From JAJZXY01 sp046706185 (GTDB lineage Archaea; Thermoplasmatota; Thermoplasmata; Sysuiplasmatales; Sysuiplasmataceae): 22,644 nt of DNA. The position numbers and the translations under genes were made by a program. Under the pieces are notes generated by a model. It had not been told where the DNA came from, ran no database searches, and saw only the letters and a program-made list of their open reading frames with translations. The stretch lies in assembly GCA_046706185.1 (NCBI GenBank), contig JBJKPR010000020.1:1-22644 (forward strand), written 5' to 3'. Of the stretch, positions 16,302 through 22,571 are shown in pieces; the stretch's first letter is position 1, and each line of letters starts with the position of its first letter.

Positions 16302-16907
16302 TTGGCCGGTGGTGTGTCATACAGGGCAGCAAGGATTGCATTCCGGCTCGGTTTGGCAGGGGTAGCATACGCCTGGGCGATCATAGCGATCGCAGCCTGG
16401 CTGAATCCTTGGTTCGCGTTCACCAGGAATGCATTCAGCGACCTTGGTGGTCCAGCTTCGCAAGCGCCCTGGGTTTTCAACTACGGAATGATCGCGGCTG
16501 GCGCAGTCATCTGCATATACTCATGGGCGCTTTCCGTCATCTCTATCAACAGGACCGAGACGGCAGGGAGTGCCTTTTTTCTCATATCAGGTATCTTTCT
16601 GATCCTCATAGGCTACTTTCATGAAGGGACCTACCCGCACCTGTTCGTTTCCTATTGGTTCTTCATTCAGTCACTGCTGGCCATTCTCGCCTGGGGGGCA
16701 GGCCTGATGATGGAGAGAAAAACAGGATATGGCCTGTTTATTCTCCTGGTGGGCGTTATTTTTCCTGCTGTCGCTCTTTCTGTCCGATGGCCATCAACTG
16801 CGGTTATCGAGGCAATCGGGATAGCCGCGATAGATGTCTGGACTGTGGCGATGGCATTTGCAGAGGGATTTGGAGGCGTAAGGGAGCAGAGTGCTACAAT
16901 TGCGTGA
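16302..16907 (+). CDS. DUF998-like membrane protein
   Basis: A 201-residue membrane protein with about six helices (near residues 14-34, 52-72, 85-105, 110-132, 140-160 and 165-185). NAFSDLGGP after the first helix is the NxxSxLG-type motif of DUF998 proteins. A further conserved-looking FHEG sits between helices 3 and 4. The function of the family is unknown. The start is taken as TTG 16302 because GGTGAT (16293-16298) precedes it by 3 nt; GTG 16314 is an alternative that would shorten it by four residues. It lies downstream of another small membrane protein gene in the same direction, possibly in one operon. Confidence 0.72.
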   Translation: MAGGVSYRAARIAFRLGLAGVAYAWAIIAIAAWLNPWFAFTRNAFSDLGGPASQAPWVFNYGMIAAGAVICIYSWALSVISINRTETAGSAFFLISGIFLILIGYFHEGTYPHLFVSYWFFIQSLLAILAWGAGLMMERKTGYGLFILLVGVIFPAVALSVRWPSTAVIEAIGIAAIDVWTVAMAFAEGFGGVREQSATIA

Positions 16908-17035
16908 ACTGCGGAACGAGAAGCTGCGTTGCAATCTCGCCGAGCAGGGATTTCGCGGATTGGGATGTGGGTATCAAATTTCAAACTTGTCAAATAAGCC
17001 AGATTATACCTTCTGACATCCTTTCTCGTGATCGT

Positions 17036-17419
17036 ATGATTAGCGTGCTCTACATCGACGAGGAGGCGACGCCTCTTGAACCAATCAAGCTGCTGCTCGA
17101 GATGACGACTGACATGAAGGTGGACGTTGCTCAGTCGTTGATGGATGGTATGAAACGTCTAGTTGGCGGTGGAGTCGATGTAGTCGTCATTGGCTGCAGG
17201 AAAGGAGACGTGGATTGCGTCAAGACCCTGCGCAGGCTTAGGTCTGAAGGAAACTGCATCCCTCTGGTGATTCTGTGCGACGCATTCAACGAAATGGTGA
17301 GGGATGAGGTCGTGAAACTGAAGGACAGCGCATTTCTCTCCAGGGAGAACAACCCGACGAAGGAGTTACTCCTCCTCACCGAAACAATAAACAGGCTGGC
17401 GACAAGGAAGCCAAACTGA
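17036..17419 (+). CDS. Degenerate receiver-domain (CheY-like) protein
   Basis: A 127-residue stand-alone domain with the alternating beta-alpha pattern of response-regulator receivers. It has ISVLYIDEE at strand 1 (acidic pair D8/E9), VDVVVIGCRKGD at strand 3, IPLVILCDAF at strand 4 and SAFLSREN at strand 5. The phosphoacceptor aspartate expected after VVVI is Gly53, the Thr/Ser of strand 4 is Cys81, and the usual Lys of strand 5 appears as Arg103. Phosphorylation in the standard way is therefore unlikely. ATG 17036 was chosen because the fold begins exactly there; the frame continues upstream only as antisense-like, Cys-rich sequence inside the DUF998-like gene. A TTATA at 17014-17018 lies about 20 nt upstream. 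No histidine kinase gene is nearby. Confidence 0.72.
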   Translation: MISVLYIDEEATPLEPIKLLLEMTTDMKVDVAQSLMDGMKRLVGGGVDVVVIGCRKGDVDCVKTLRRLRSEGNCIPLVILCDAFNEMVRDEVVKLKDSAFLSRENNPTKELLLLTETINRLATRKPN

Positions 17420-17484
17420 TTCCCTGGAAAATGGTGATCGTAGGGAGAGGGGTAAAGCACCGGCCGGAAGCATATTGAAGTAAG

Positions 17485-17494
17485 TTTTACAATA
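17485..17494 (+). promoter_or_regulatory. TATA-like box of the aminotransferase gene
   Basis: TTTTACAATA is centred about 26 nt upstream of ATG 17516, the standard distance from TATA box to transcription start in archaea. The aminotransferase mRNA is therefore probably leaderless; no Shine-Dalgarno is visible before the ATG. Confidence 0.45.
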
Positions 17495-17515
17495 CAGGTC
17501 AGATAACGGTGTAAT

Positions 17516-18658
17516 ATGAGGCTTGCAGACCTGCCGGACTCGGACACGTTCGAAATCATCAACCTGATACTCGAGAAGGTCGAGAAAGGTGAAAGGGTGA
17601 TATCGCTTGCAGTGGGGGAACCGATGTACAGGACACCAGACCGGATAATCGAAGCTGCATGCAGGAGCATGAAGGATGGCGAGACGCATTACACATCTGC
17701 GGCTGGAATTCCTTCTGTCAGGATGGCAATTTCAAACAAGGTCGGGAGAAAGAATGGAATAGAGTGCAGTCCTGACAACTGCGCCTTCATGACTACGAAA
17801 ATGTCAATCTACGCAGCGTTAATGGCGGCCAACAGGGAAGGGAGAAGGGAGGTGCTACTGCCGAACCCGGGCTTCTTCTACAGGGAGCCTGCACTCCTCG
17901 CGGGCCTGGATGTCCATTACTACGGAACGACAGACGGCTTCACACCAGACGTTGAGGGGCTGATTGCAGAAGTGAGCAAGAGGACCGCCGCTGTAATGGT
18001 CAACGATCCTTGTAACCCGACAGGAAGAGTGTTTTCACGTAATGAGCTGAGGAGCATATACGAAGCATGCGCCGATAGCGGCTCGCTGCTGATCAGCGAT
18101 GAGGCATACGAAGACCTCATCTATGAAAAGGAGCACGTCTCTGCGGGAAGCTTCGAGGCCGAACCGGAGAGTGTCGTATCTCTTTTCAGCCTCTCGAAGA
18201 GTTACTCGATGACTGGATGGCGGGGCGGGTATGTGGTTGCCCGGGCAGAAATACTGAAACAGATGGTAAGGTTGGTTGAGCATATCTACACCTGCTCCCC
18301 CCCTTTCATACAGAAGGCAGCCGAATTCGCACTCGACAACTGCGACGAGGAGGTCAGGCTGTTCAGGGAACAATTCAGGGCAAAGAGAGATTTCATTCTG
18401 GGCAGGCTGAGGAACACGGAGGGCCTACACATCAACGACATAGATGGCGCGTTCTACGCGTTCCCTTCATACGATGCAGAGATTACATCTTCAGAATGTG
18501 CCAAGAAGCTGCTTGAACTCTACGGCATTGCAGTCCTGCCGGGGGCGGCGTTCGGAAGCGAAGGTGAAGGACACCTGAGGATCTCATTTTCCGGTAATAT
18601 CGCGGACATAGGGCACGGAATTGATGGGGTTGAGAGCTTCCTTTCTTCACTCGGATAG
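17516..18658 (+). CDS. Class I/II pyridoxal-phosphate aminotransferase
   Basis: A 380-residue fold-type I aminotransferase of the aspartate aminotransferase family. The internal aldimine lysine is K228 in SLSKSYSMTGWRGGY. NDPCNPTGR (164-171) carries the Asn that contacts PLP, ISDEAYEDL (193-201) holds the Asp and Tyr of the cofactor site, and R355 in GHLRISFS should bind the substrate alpha-carboxylate. Length and motif order match the Ib/Igamma enzymes. The segment FMTTKMSIYAAL, where a TxGxxxAL phosphate-binding loop is usual, departs from the consensus, so the specific substrate cannot be named (aspartate, alanine or an aromatic or branched amino acid are all possible). The gene stands alone, with a leaderless promoter and about 96 nt on either side. 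Confidence 0.88.
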   Translation: MRLADLPDSDTFEIINLILEKVEKGERVISLAVGEPMYRTPDRIIEAACRSMKDGETHYTSAAGIPSVRMAISNKVGRKNGIECSPDNCAFMTTKMSIYAALMAANREGRREVLLPNPGFFYREPALLAGLDVHYYGTTDGFTPDVEGLIAEVSKRTAAVMVNDPCNPTGRVFSRNELRSIYEACADSGSLLISDEAYEDLIYEKEHVSAGSFEAEPESVVSLFSLSKSYSMTGWRGGYVVARAEILKQMVRLVEHIYTCSPPFIQKAAEFALDNCDEEVRLFREQFRAKRDFILGRLRNTEGLHINDIDGAFYAFPSYDAEITSSECAKKLLELYGIAVLPGAAFGSEGEGHLRISFSGNIADIGHGIDGVESFLSSLG

Positions 18659-18754
18659 GCATGCAGGGAAACAGACCGGGAGCCCTGCGGCTGTTCTCGA
18701 GCTGGAAACGCAGTAACGGTAAAATACAGGAGAAATTAGTGCAGGCAGGGAAGC

Positions 18755-19201
18755 ATGGAATCGTACAAGGTGACTGGCATTGCGGTAATGGCTGTGACCT
18801 GGGTGGAACTCCTGATAGCCTCCCTGGTGGTTTTCCTAGATCCTTCCAACAACGATTTCCCGTACAACATCGTCGTGTTCACGTGGCCCGGTGTCCTCGA
18901 ACAGATACACAGGTTCTGGGCGCTTGTGCTTGTCGTTGTGTTCCTTCTCAACCTGCTTTTCGTATTCAGGAAGGGTGATGATGCAAGGCATCTGAGGCTC
19001 CTTTCAGTAGTATCGACAGTGCTGCTTCTGGTTCAGAGCATTCTCGGCGGCGTCACGATATACAGTGCGGACCATCCACTGAACGTCGTACTGCACGAGG
19101 GAAACGCCGGCGTGCTCATGCTTGTTACTGCCCTTCTGGCGGCGTATGCACTCTTTGGGTCCCGCCCGGGCCAGTCCCGAGCCATGCACGTACCGCAGTG
19201 A
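18755..19201 (+). CDS. ctaA: Half-size heme A synthase (CtaA/Cox15-like), ExxHR-containing subunit
   Basis: A 148-residue protein with four membrane helices (about 8-29, 50-71, 85-103 and 112-135), half the length of bacterial CtaA and like the compact archaeal variant described from Aeropyrum pernix. Helix 2 carries EQIHR (E49, H52, R53), the conserved ExxHR motif whose Glu is needed for oxidising heme O to heme A. QSILGGVTIY in helix 3 and H114 (LHEGNAG) in helix 4 also match the family and supply the second heme ligand. Heme A is the cofactor of aa3-type terminal oxidases, so the host should respire oxygen. A TATA-like GGTAAAATAC at about 18718-18727 precedes it. Its 3' end overlaps the opposing paralogue by 77 nt. 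Confidence 0.8.
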   Translation: MESYKVTGIAVMAVTWVELLIASLVVFLDPSNNDFPYNIVVFTWPGVLEQIHRFWALVLVVVFLLNLLFVFRKGDDARHLRLLSVVSTVLLLVQSILGGVTIYSADHPLNVVLHEGNAGVLMLVTALLAAYALFGSRPGQSRAMHVPQ

Positions 19202-19574
19202 ACCCGACAGCCGCGATTATCAGTGCGCTGACGCTGAAATGGATTATAATGATGTAGCTGTTAAGCTGGCTGCCGGCAGTGACCGGAATGAAGATGCCTA
19301 TTATGGCCTGGATCACAATCAGACCAAGCGTCATGTGTGAGAGAATGAGGGCCCTGGAACCGCGAAGCGGCAGGGAGAGCGGAATCCACAATACAATGAG
19401 GATGACAGCAAATAATCTGTGGACAGTGGGGAGAATGCCGGGCCAGGATGCTGTAAACGACAGAAGCTGAAAGCCGGTGTCAGAGGGGTCGCTGAAGGTG
19501 ACAAGCCCACCGAGAGTGTACTCGACGAGTACCAGAATGCTGAGTGCTGTGACTGCCTTCTGTTCGCTGTTCAC
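19125..19574 (-). CDS. Half-size CtaA-like protein, variant lacking the ExxHR glutamate
   Basis: A 149-residue, four-helix paralogue of the neighbouring CtaA-like protein, convergent with it. The two align from the N-terminus (FSDPSDTGF against FLDPSNNDF, then WPGIL against WPGVL) and both place a histidine at residue 52 followed by Arg. Here the motif is PTVHR, with Pro49 where the other has Glu49. The second ligand is H112 in IIHFSVSA. Helices lie near 8-28, 50-70, 78-98 and 106-128. In full-length CtaA the C-terminal half also keeps the histidines without the Glu, so this protein may be the CTD-like partner in a two-chain heme A synthase. The start is GTG 19574, about 24 nt after a TATA box, so leaderless. 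Confidence 0.76.
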   Translation of the reverse strand: MNSEQKAVTALSILVLVEYTLGGLVTFSDPSDTGFQLLSFTASWPGILPTVHRLFAVILIVLWIPLSLPLRGSRALILSHMTLGLIVIQAIIGIFIPVTAGSQLNSYIIIIHFSVSALIIAAVGFTAVRAWLGTGPGGTQRVHTPPEGQ

Positions 19575-19592
19575 AATGCCTGATTTGCTTCT

Positions 19593-19602
19593 AGTTTAAA
19601 AA
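19593..19602 (-). promoter_or_regulatory. TATA box of the Glu-less CtaA-like gene
   Basis: GTTTTTAAAC on the minus strand is centred about 24 nt before GTG 19574, predicting a leaderless message. The run of five T residues could also terminate transcription coming from the upstream methyltransferase gene. A 6-bp hairpin (19647-19652 with 19660-19665) lies just after that gene's stop. Confidence 0.45.
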
Positions 19603-19675
19603 CAGTTCCAAATAACGACCAGTCGCGTAATGCCATGCATTCGTTTAGTCGGGCTAGAGCCGACTGCACCGCCAA

Positions 19676-20407
19676 TCAGCCCTTGACGCCCACGAGCAGG
19701 CCCCTGTTCCTGAAAAGCGAGTGTGCGATAAACTCAGCAGAAAGCCCCTCCTCTTTCATCAACCGCTCATACTTCCGCCTGTCGAAGTAAGGCAGCTCAT
19801 CCTCTTCAACGAAGTGTCTTATCCCCTTTCCCCGCTCAGCAACAAGGTACTCCATGCGGAGTTTCGAGACTCTTGCATCACCGTTGCTGTAGGAGACCCT
19901 GGCAATCTTGACATCATCCGAGTCAAACGTCTCCAGATGCATGTGGCCCTTCTTCCATCTTGATTTCGTTATCCACGGCTGTATTACTACAATGCCACCG
20001 GGCTTCAGATGCCGTGCAAAGTTCTTCAGCGCCTTCTTCAGGTTCTCATCAGTCCTGGTGTATGCGATTGCGCTGAAAAGACAGAGTATGACGTCGAACC
20101 TGCTCTTGAGGGAGAAATCGATCATATTCCCCTGAACAAAGGTGGCATCCCTGACATTCTTCCTGGCGACTTTCAGCATTTCCCGAGACAAATCCAGGCC
20201 GGTGCATCTGAAGCTGTCTGTCATCATTCTTATGTGCTTCCCTGTCCCGCAGCCTACGTCGAGCAGTTCATTTCCGTCAGAAAGTTTCCTTTGAGAGATC
20301 AGGTTCTTGATGAAATCAGCCTCTGCAGAGTAGTCTTTCCATTCATATACCATGTCATAATACGGAGCCAGCTCAGCGTAAATGTGGTTTGATCGTTTTC
20401 CAGCCAT
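19676..20407 (-). CDS. Class I SAM-dependent methyltransferase
   Basis: A 243-residue methyltransferase. Motif I is ELLDVGCGTGKHI near residues 43-55, the acidic residue at the end of strand 2 is in CTGLDLSREML, a VQGNMIDFSL segment corresponds to motif II, and FDVILCLFSAIAYT matches motif III (strand 4). ARHLKPGGIVVIQPW is the strand 5 region. The N-terminus YAELAPYYDMVYEWKDY is typical of small-molecule methyltransferases that act on lipids, cofactors or metabolites. There is no zinc or RNA-binding module, so a small-molecule substrate is the best guess; the sequence does not name it. Upstream, a TATA box lies inside an imperfect palindrome, suggesting regulated transcription. It is followed by the CtaA-like gene on the same strand, 101 nt away, with its own promoter. 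Confidence 0.85.
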   Translation of the reverse strand: MAGKRSNHIYAELAPYYDMVYEWKDYSAEADFIKNLISQRKLSDGNELLDVGCGTGKHIRMMTDSFRCTGLDLSREMLKVARKNVRDATFVQGNMIDFSLKSRFDVILCLFSAIAYTRTDENLKKALKNFARHLKPGGIVVIQPWITKSRWKKGHMHLETFDSDDVKIARVSYSNGDARVSKLRMEYLVAERGKGIRHFVEEDELPYFDRRKYERLMKEEGLSAEFIAHSLFRNRGLLVGVKG

Positions 20408-20426
20408 GTCACTGTCTGCATAATCA

Positions 20427-20447
20427 GGTCATTATAATATTGTGACC
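20427..20447 (-). promoter_or_regulatory. Methyltransferase promoter with inverted repeat over the TATA box
   Basis: GGTCA (20427-20431) and TGACC (20443-20447) are inverted and frame an AT-rich core containing AATATTATAAT. The core acts as the TATA box, about 30 nt before ATG 20407. A dimeric repressor could bind the arms and occlude TBP. The arms are only 5 bp, so this is suggestive. Confidence 0.4.
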
Positions 20448-20492
20448 GTTGCCGTTCAGGTCGCATAAAGGACCCTTTGACAGCCTGAAACT

Positions 20493-21545
20493 TCAGGGAA
20501 ACTCAATAAGAACCTTCACCACATCTTCGAGTTTCTTGTCCATTACCTCAAATGCCCTCTCCATCTGATCAAAGCTGAAGGTGTGTGTCGTGAGTTTTGT
20601 GGGATCGATCCTTTTCATCTCAAGCAGCCTCAGCAACCTCTCCATTCTGAGTCTCCCTCCGGGGCAGAGACCGGTAACTATGGTCTTCTCAGCCATCCCC
20701 ACTCCCCAGTCCATTCGAGGAATGTGAACAAACTCCCCCTCCTCGTGGTATCCGATGCAGGATATGAATCCCCCGGGCTTTGTTACCTTAATGCAGTTCT
20801 GGAATGCAACGTCTGACCCTATGGCCTCGATTGATGAGTCGACTCCTTCCCCTTCCGTCAACTCCAGTATCTTCCTCACGGGGTTTTCCTTTGAGAAATC
20901 CACCACGAGGTCTGCACCGTAAGACTGTGCAAGCTGCATTCTTTTCGGGACAATCTCAACGCCAATAACCAGCCCTGCTCCAAGAATCCTGGCAGCAGCG
21001 GTTGCCATAAGACCGACAGGCCCCTCCCCGAAAACAGCTACTGTGCCGCCGACAGGGATATGGGCATTCTCGGCACCCATAAAGCCCGTCGACATCATGT
21101 CAGCGCAGTAGACTGCGGCCTCGTCCGATACATCGTCTGGTATCAACGCCATGTTCGCATCTGCCTGGTTGACGTGAAAATACTCTGCGAAGACACCGTC
21201 CTTTGTATTTGAGAATTTCCAGCCGCCGAGAGGTGCTCCAGATTGTGAAGGGTGGCCAGACTGGGAGGCAGGGTCTGACCAGTCAGGAGTTATTGCCCCC
21301 ACTACCACCCTGTCTCCAGGCTTGAAGTGTCTCACGTTTGCGCCGACTTCGCTCACTACGCCAACAGCCTCGTGTCCAAGGGTAATGTTGACTCTCTGCC
21401 CAAGAGAACCACGGACAGTGTGCGAGTCGGAGGTGCATATCATCGCCGCTGTCGTCTTGACAAGCGCGTCATCTGGGCCGACCGATGGGATTATCTTTTC
21501 AGTCATACCCACTTCTCCGACAGTCCGCATGACGAATGCTTTCAT
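20493..21545 (-). CDS. Zinc-dependent alcohol dehydrogenase, secondary-ADH type
   Basis: A 350-residue medium-chain dehydrogenase closely resembling the Thermoanaerobacter secondary alcohol dehydrogenase: CTSDSHTV, LGHEAVG, GDRVVVGAITPDW, GWKFSNTKDGVFAEYFHVN, DMMSTGF and LCPGGRLRMERL all correspond. The catalytic Zn ligands would be C37, H58 and D149, and the structural-zinc cysteine quartet of horse-type ADHs is absent, as in that family. FGEGPVGLM is the Rossmann motif. Where the NADP-dependent enzyme has Gly-Ser-Arg, this one has E197-I-V, which points to NAD(H). I start at ATG 21545 by homology. The frame continues to TTG 21611, exactly where a TATA box at 21632-21640 predicts transcription to begin, so a 22-residue extension cannot be excluded. 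The stop lies in a CCTGAA-AC-TTCAGG palindrome. Confidence 0.9.
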   Translation of the reverse strand: MKAFVMRTVGEVGMTEKIIPSVGPDDALVKTTAAMICTSDSHTVRGSLGQRVNITLGHEAVGVVSEVGANVRHFKPGDRVVVGAITPDWSDPASQSGHPSQSGAPLGGWKFSNTKDGVFAEYFHVNQADANMALIPDDVSDEAAVYCADMMSTGFMGAENAHIPVGGTVAVFGEGPVGLMATAAARILGAGLVIGVEIVPKRMQLAQSYGADLVVDFSKENPVRKILELTEGEGVDSSIEAIGSDVAFQNCIKVTKPGGFISCIGYHEEGEFVHIPRMDWGVGMAEKTIVTGLCPGGRLRMERLLRLLEMKRIDPTKLTTHTFSFDQMERAFEVMDKKLEDVVKVLIEFP

Positions 21546-21631
21546 CAGCCTGTGCTTTGAAGAAGTGCTGCCTATACTCTTGCTCAGTACCTGTATGCTA
21601 CCCGCTCCCAAGGCAAGGTAATCTGGCAGTT

Positions 21632-21640
21632 CTAATTATA
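21632..21640 (-). promoter_or_regulatory. TATA box of the alcohol dehydrogenase gene
   Basis: On the minus strand TATAATTAG lies about 25 nt before position 21611, giving either a leaderless TTG start there or a 66-nt leader ahead of ATG 21545. AGGC just before that ATG is a weak Shine-Dalgarno. Confidence 0.5.
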
Positions 21641-21714
21641 CCGGACACCGAATATATGAGACACCCGCTTTATGAATGAAGTCTGCCAATCGGATCGTAC
21701 CTCAAAGGAGTATC

Positions 21715-21858
21715 ATGCTGCAAGAACTTGAAAGACACCAGCGTGCGACATCATCCATGGGTGGGTCATGTTGCCCTGCTGAGCGGTCGAAACGGGAAAG
21801 CTTCGAAATGCGAAGAGTAGATATGTCTGGCTCCGTTACAGTAAACGGTGCAGGATAG
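21715..21858 (+). CDS. Possible small protein (47 aa), unknown
   Basis: A short frame with unusually good signals: AAAGGAG at 21704-21710 ends 4 nt before the ATG, and a TATA-like CTTTATGAA at about 21669-21677 would start transcription about 20 nt upstream of it. The product is polar, with an adjacent Cys pair (SCCPAE) and many Arg and Glu, and no recognisable domain or membrane helix. The sequence does not look strongly coding, so this may be a leader peptide or chance. Its stop overlaps the earliest possible GTG start of the next gene. Confidence 0.3.
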   Translation: MLQELERHQRATSSMGGSCCPAERSKRESFEMRRVDMSGSVTVNGAG

Positions 21859-21883
21859 GCAGGATTATTCTTCCAGCGAGATA

Positions 21884-22225
21884 ATGTACTCGATAGTGTG
21901 GTCCATAGCGCCTGGAAAGACAGATGAGTTCAAGCGTCTTGTCGAGGAGGCCATTGCCGTCGCCAGGGACAAATCGGGTGTAAGGACCTACGAATGGTAT
22001 TTCAGCGAGGACGGGAGCAGATGCGGGCTCATAGAAGTGTACCCGGACGGCTCTGCGCTCGTCCCCCATCTCACTGCAGTGGGCAACGTTCTGAACAGGA
22101 TGCTGGGAATATCGAAAATAACGAGGTTTGACGTCTTCGGTAACCTGGATGACGGGGCCAGGAGCCACATAGACAGGCTTGGAGCGAGGCTATATTCACC
22201 CTTCGATGGTTTCAGGAAGGGGTAA
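21884..22225 (+). CDS. ABM-domain (antibiotic biosynthesis monooxygenase-like) protein
   Basis: A 113-residue single-domain protein of the dimeric alpha/beta-barrel ABM superfamily. It begins MYSIVWSIAPGKTDEFKRLV, the typical first strand and helix, followed by SGVRTYEWYFSEDGSRCGLIEVYPDG, the central strand pair, and ALVPHL, which resembles the A-x-x-x-H region near the active site of YgiN-like quinol monooxygenases. GISKITRFDVFGNL forms the last strand. Members include quinol monooxygenases, heme-degrading enzymes and proteins of unknown role, so the substrate stays open. I prefer ATG 21884 because homology begins there; an in-frame GTG at 21848 would add 12 residues and overlap the preceding small frame. 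No cofactor-binding motif is seen, as usual for the family. Confidence 0.75.
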   Translation: MYSIVWSIAPGKTDEFKRLVEEAIAVARDKSGVRTYEWYFSEDGSRCGLIEVYPDGSALVPHLTAVGNVLNRMLGISKITRFDVFGNLDDGARSHIDRLGARLYSPFDGFRKG

Positions 22226-22312
22226 AGGTGCCGGTCAGCCCGCATATCAGCCTGAACACGATCTTGCAATATAACGTTCGAGATTTCCGCACCACTTGTG
22301 TGGAGGATAGCC

Positions 22313-22480
22313 ATGCATCAGACTGGCAAGACAACGCGCGGAATAGCACGCAGGACCAAGCCGACAACCCAGTGTTTCATTCTCGTTGAGGGCGTCCTGC
22401 CAAATTACTTGACAAACATTTCCCAAGACAGCAGGGCATGGACCGGGCGGGATTTGCTTGAAGTATTGAGGGAATACTAA
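22313..22480 (+). CDS. Possible small protein (55 aa), unknown
   Basis: This short frame has well-placed signals: a TATA-like AATATAAC at 22269-22276, a GGAGG at 22302-22306 and an ATG 6 nt further. The product has a basic N-terminal part (TGKTTRGIARRTK), a hydrophobic CFILVEGVLP segment and an acidic end LLEVLREY. No family is recognised. The stop codon sits in a perfect hairpin (AGTATT at 22462-22467, AATACT at 22473-22478). It could be a real small gene next to an antitoxin-like gene, or a remnant. The rest of 22226-22571 shows nothing else. Confidence 0.35.
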   Translation: MHQTGKTTRGIARRTKPTTQCFILVEGVLPNYLTNISQDSRAWTGRDLLEVLREY

Positions 22481-22544
22481 ACATTCTCAGAAGACACTCT
22501 GGAATTCCTTCCATTCTGATGCGCAAACCATAAATACTATGGCA

Positions 22545-22552
22545 TTTTATAG
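22545..22552 (+). promoter_or_regulatory. TATA box of the antitoxin-like gene
   Basis: TTTTATAG is centred about 23 nt before ATG 22572, giving a leaderless transcript. A second TATA-like CATAAATAC lies at about 22529-22537. Confidence 0.45.
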
Positions 22553-22571
22553 TGTGGTATAGTGGCTGCAA

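Noticed and set aside
17489..17502. 14-base identity with 22581-22594 (ACAATACAGGTCAG)
   Set aside because: About one such match is expected by chance in a window this size. One copy is in a promoter and the other encodes TIQVS of the antitoxin-like protein.
22270..22295. tRNA T-loop-like GTTCGAGAT
   Set aside because: The flanking 5-base arms do not pair, and no acceptor, D or anticodon arm can be drawn around it.
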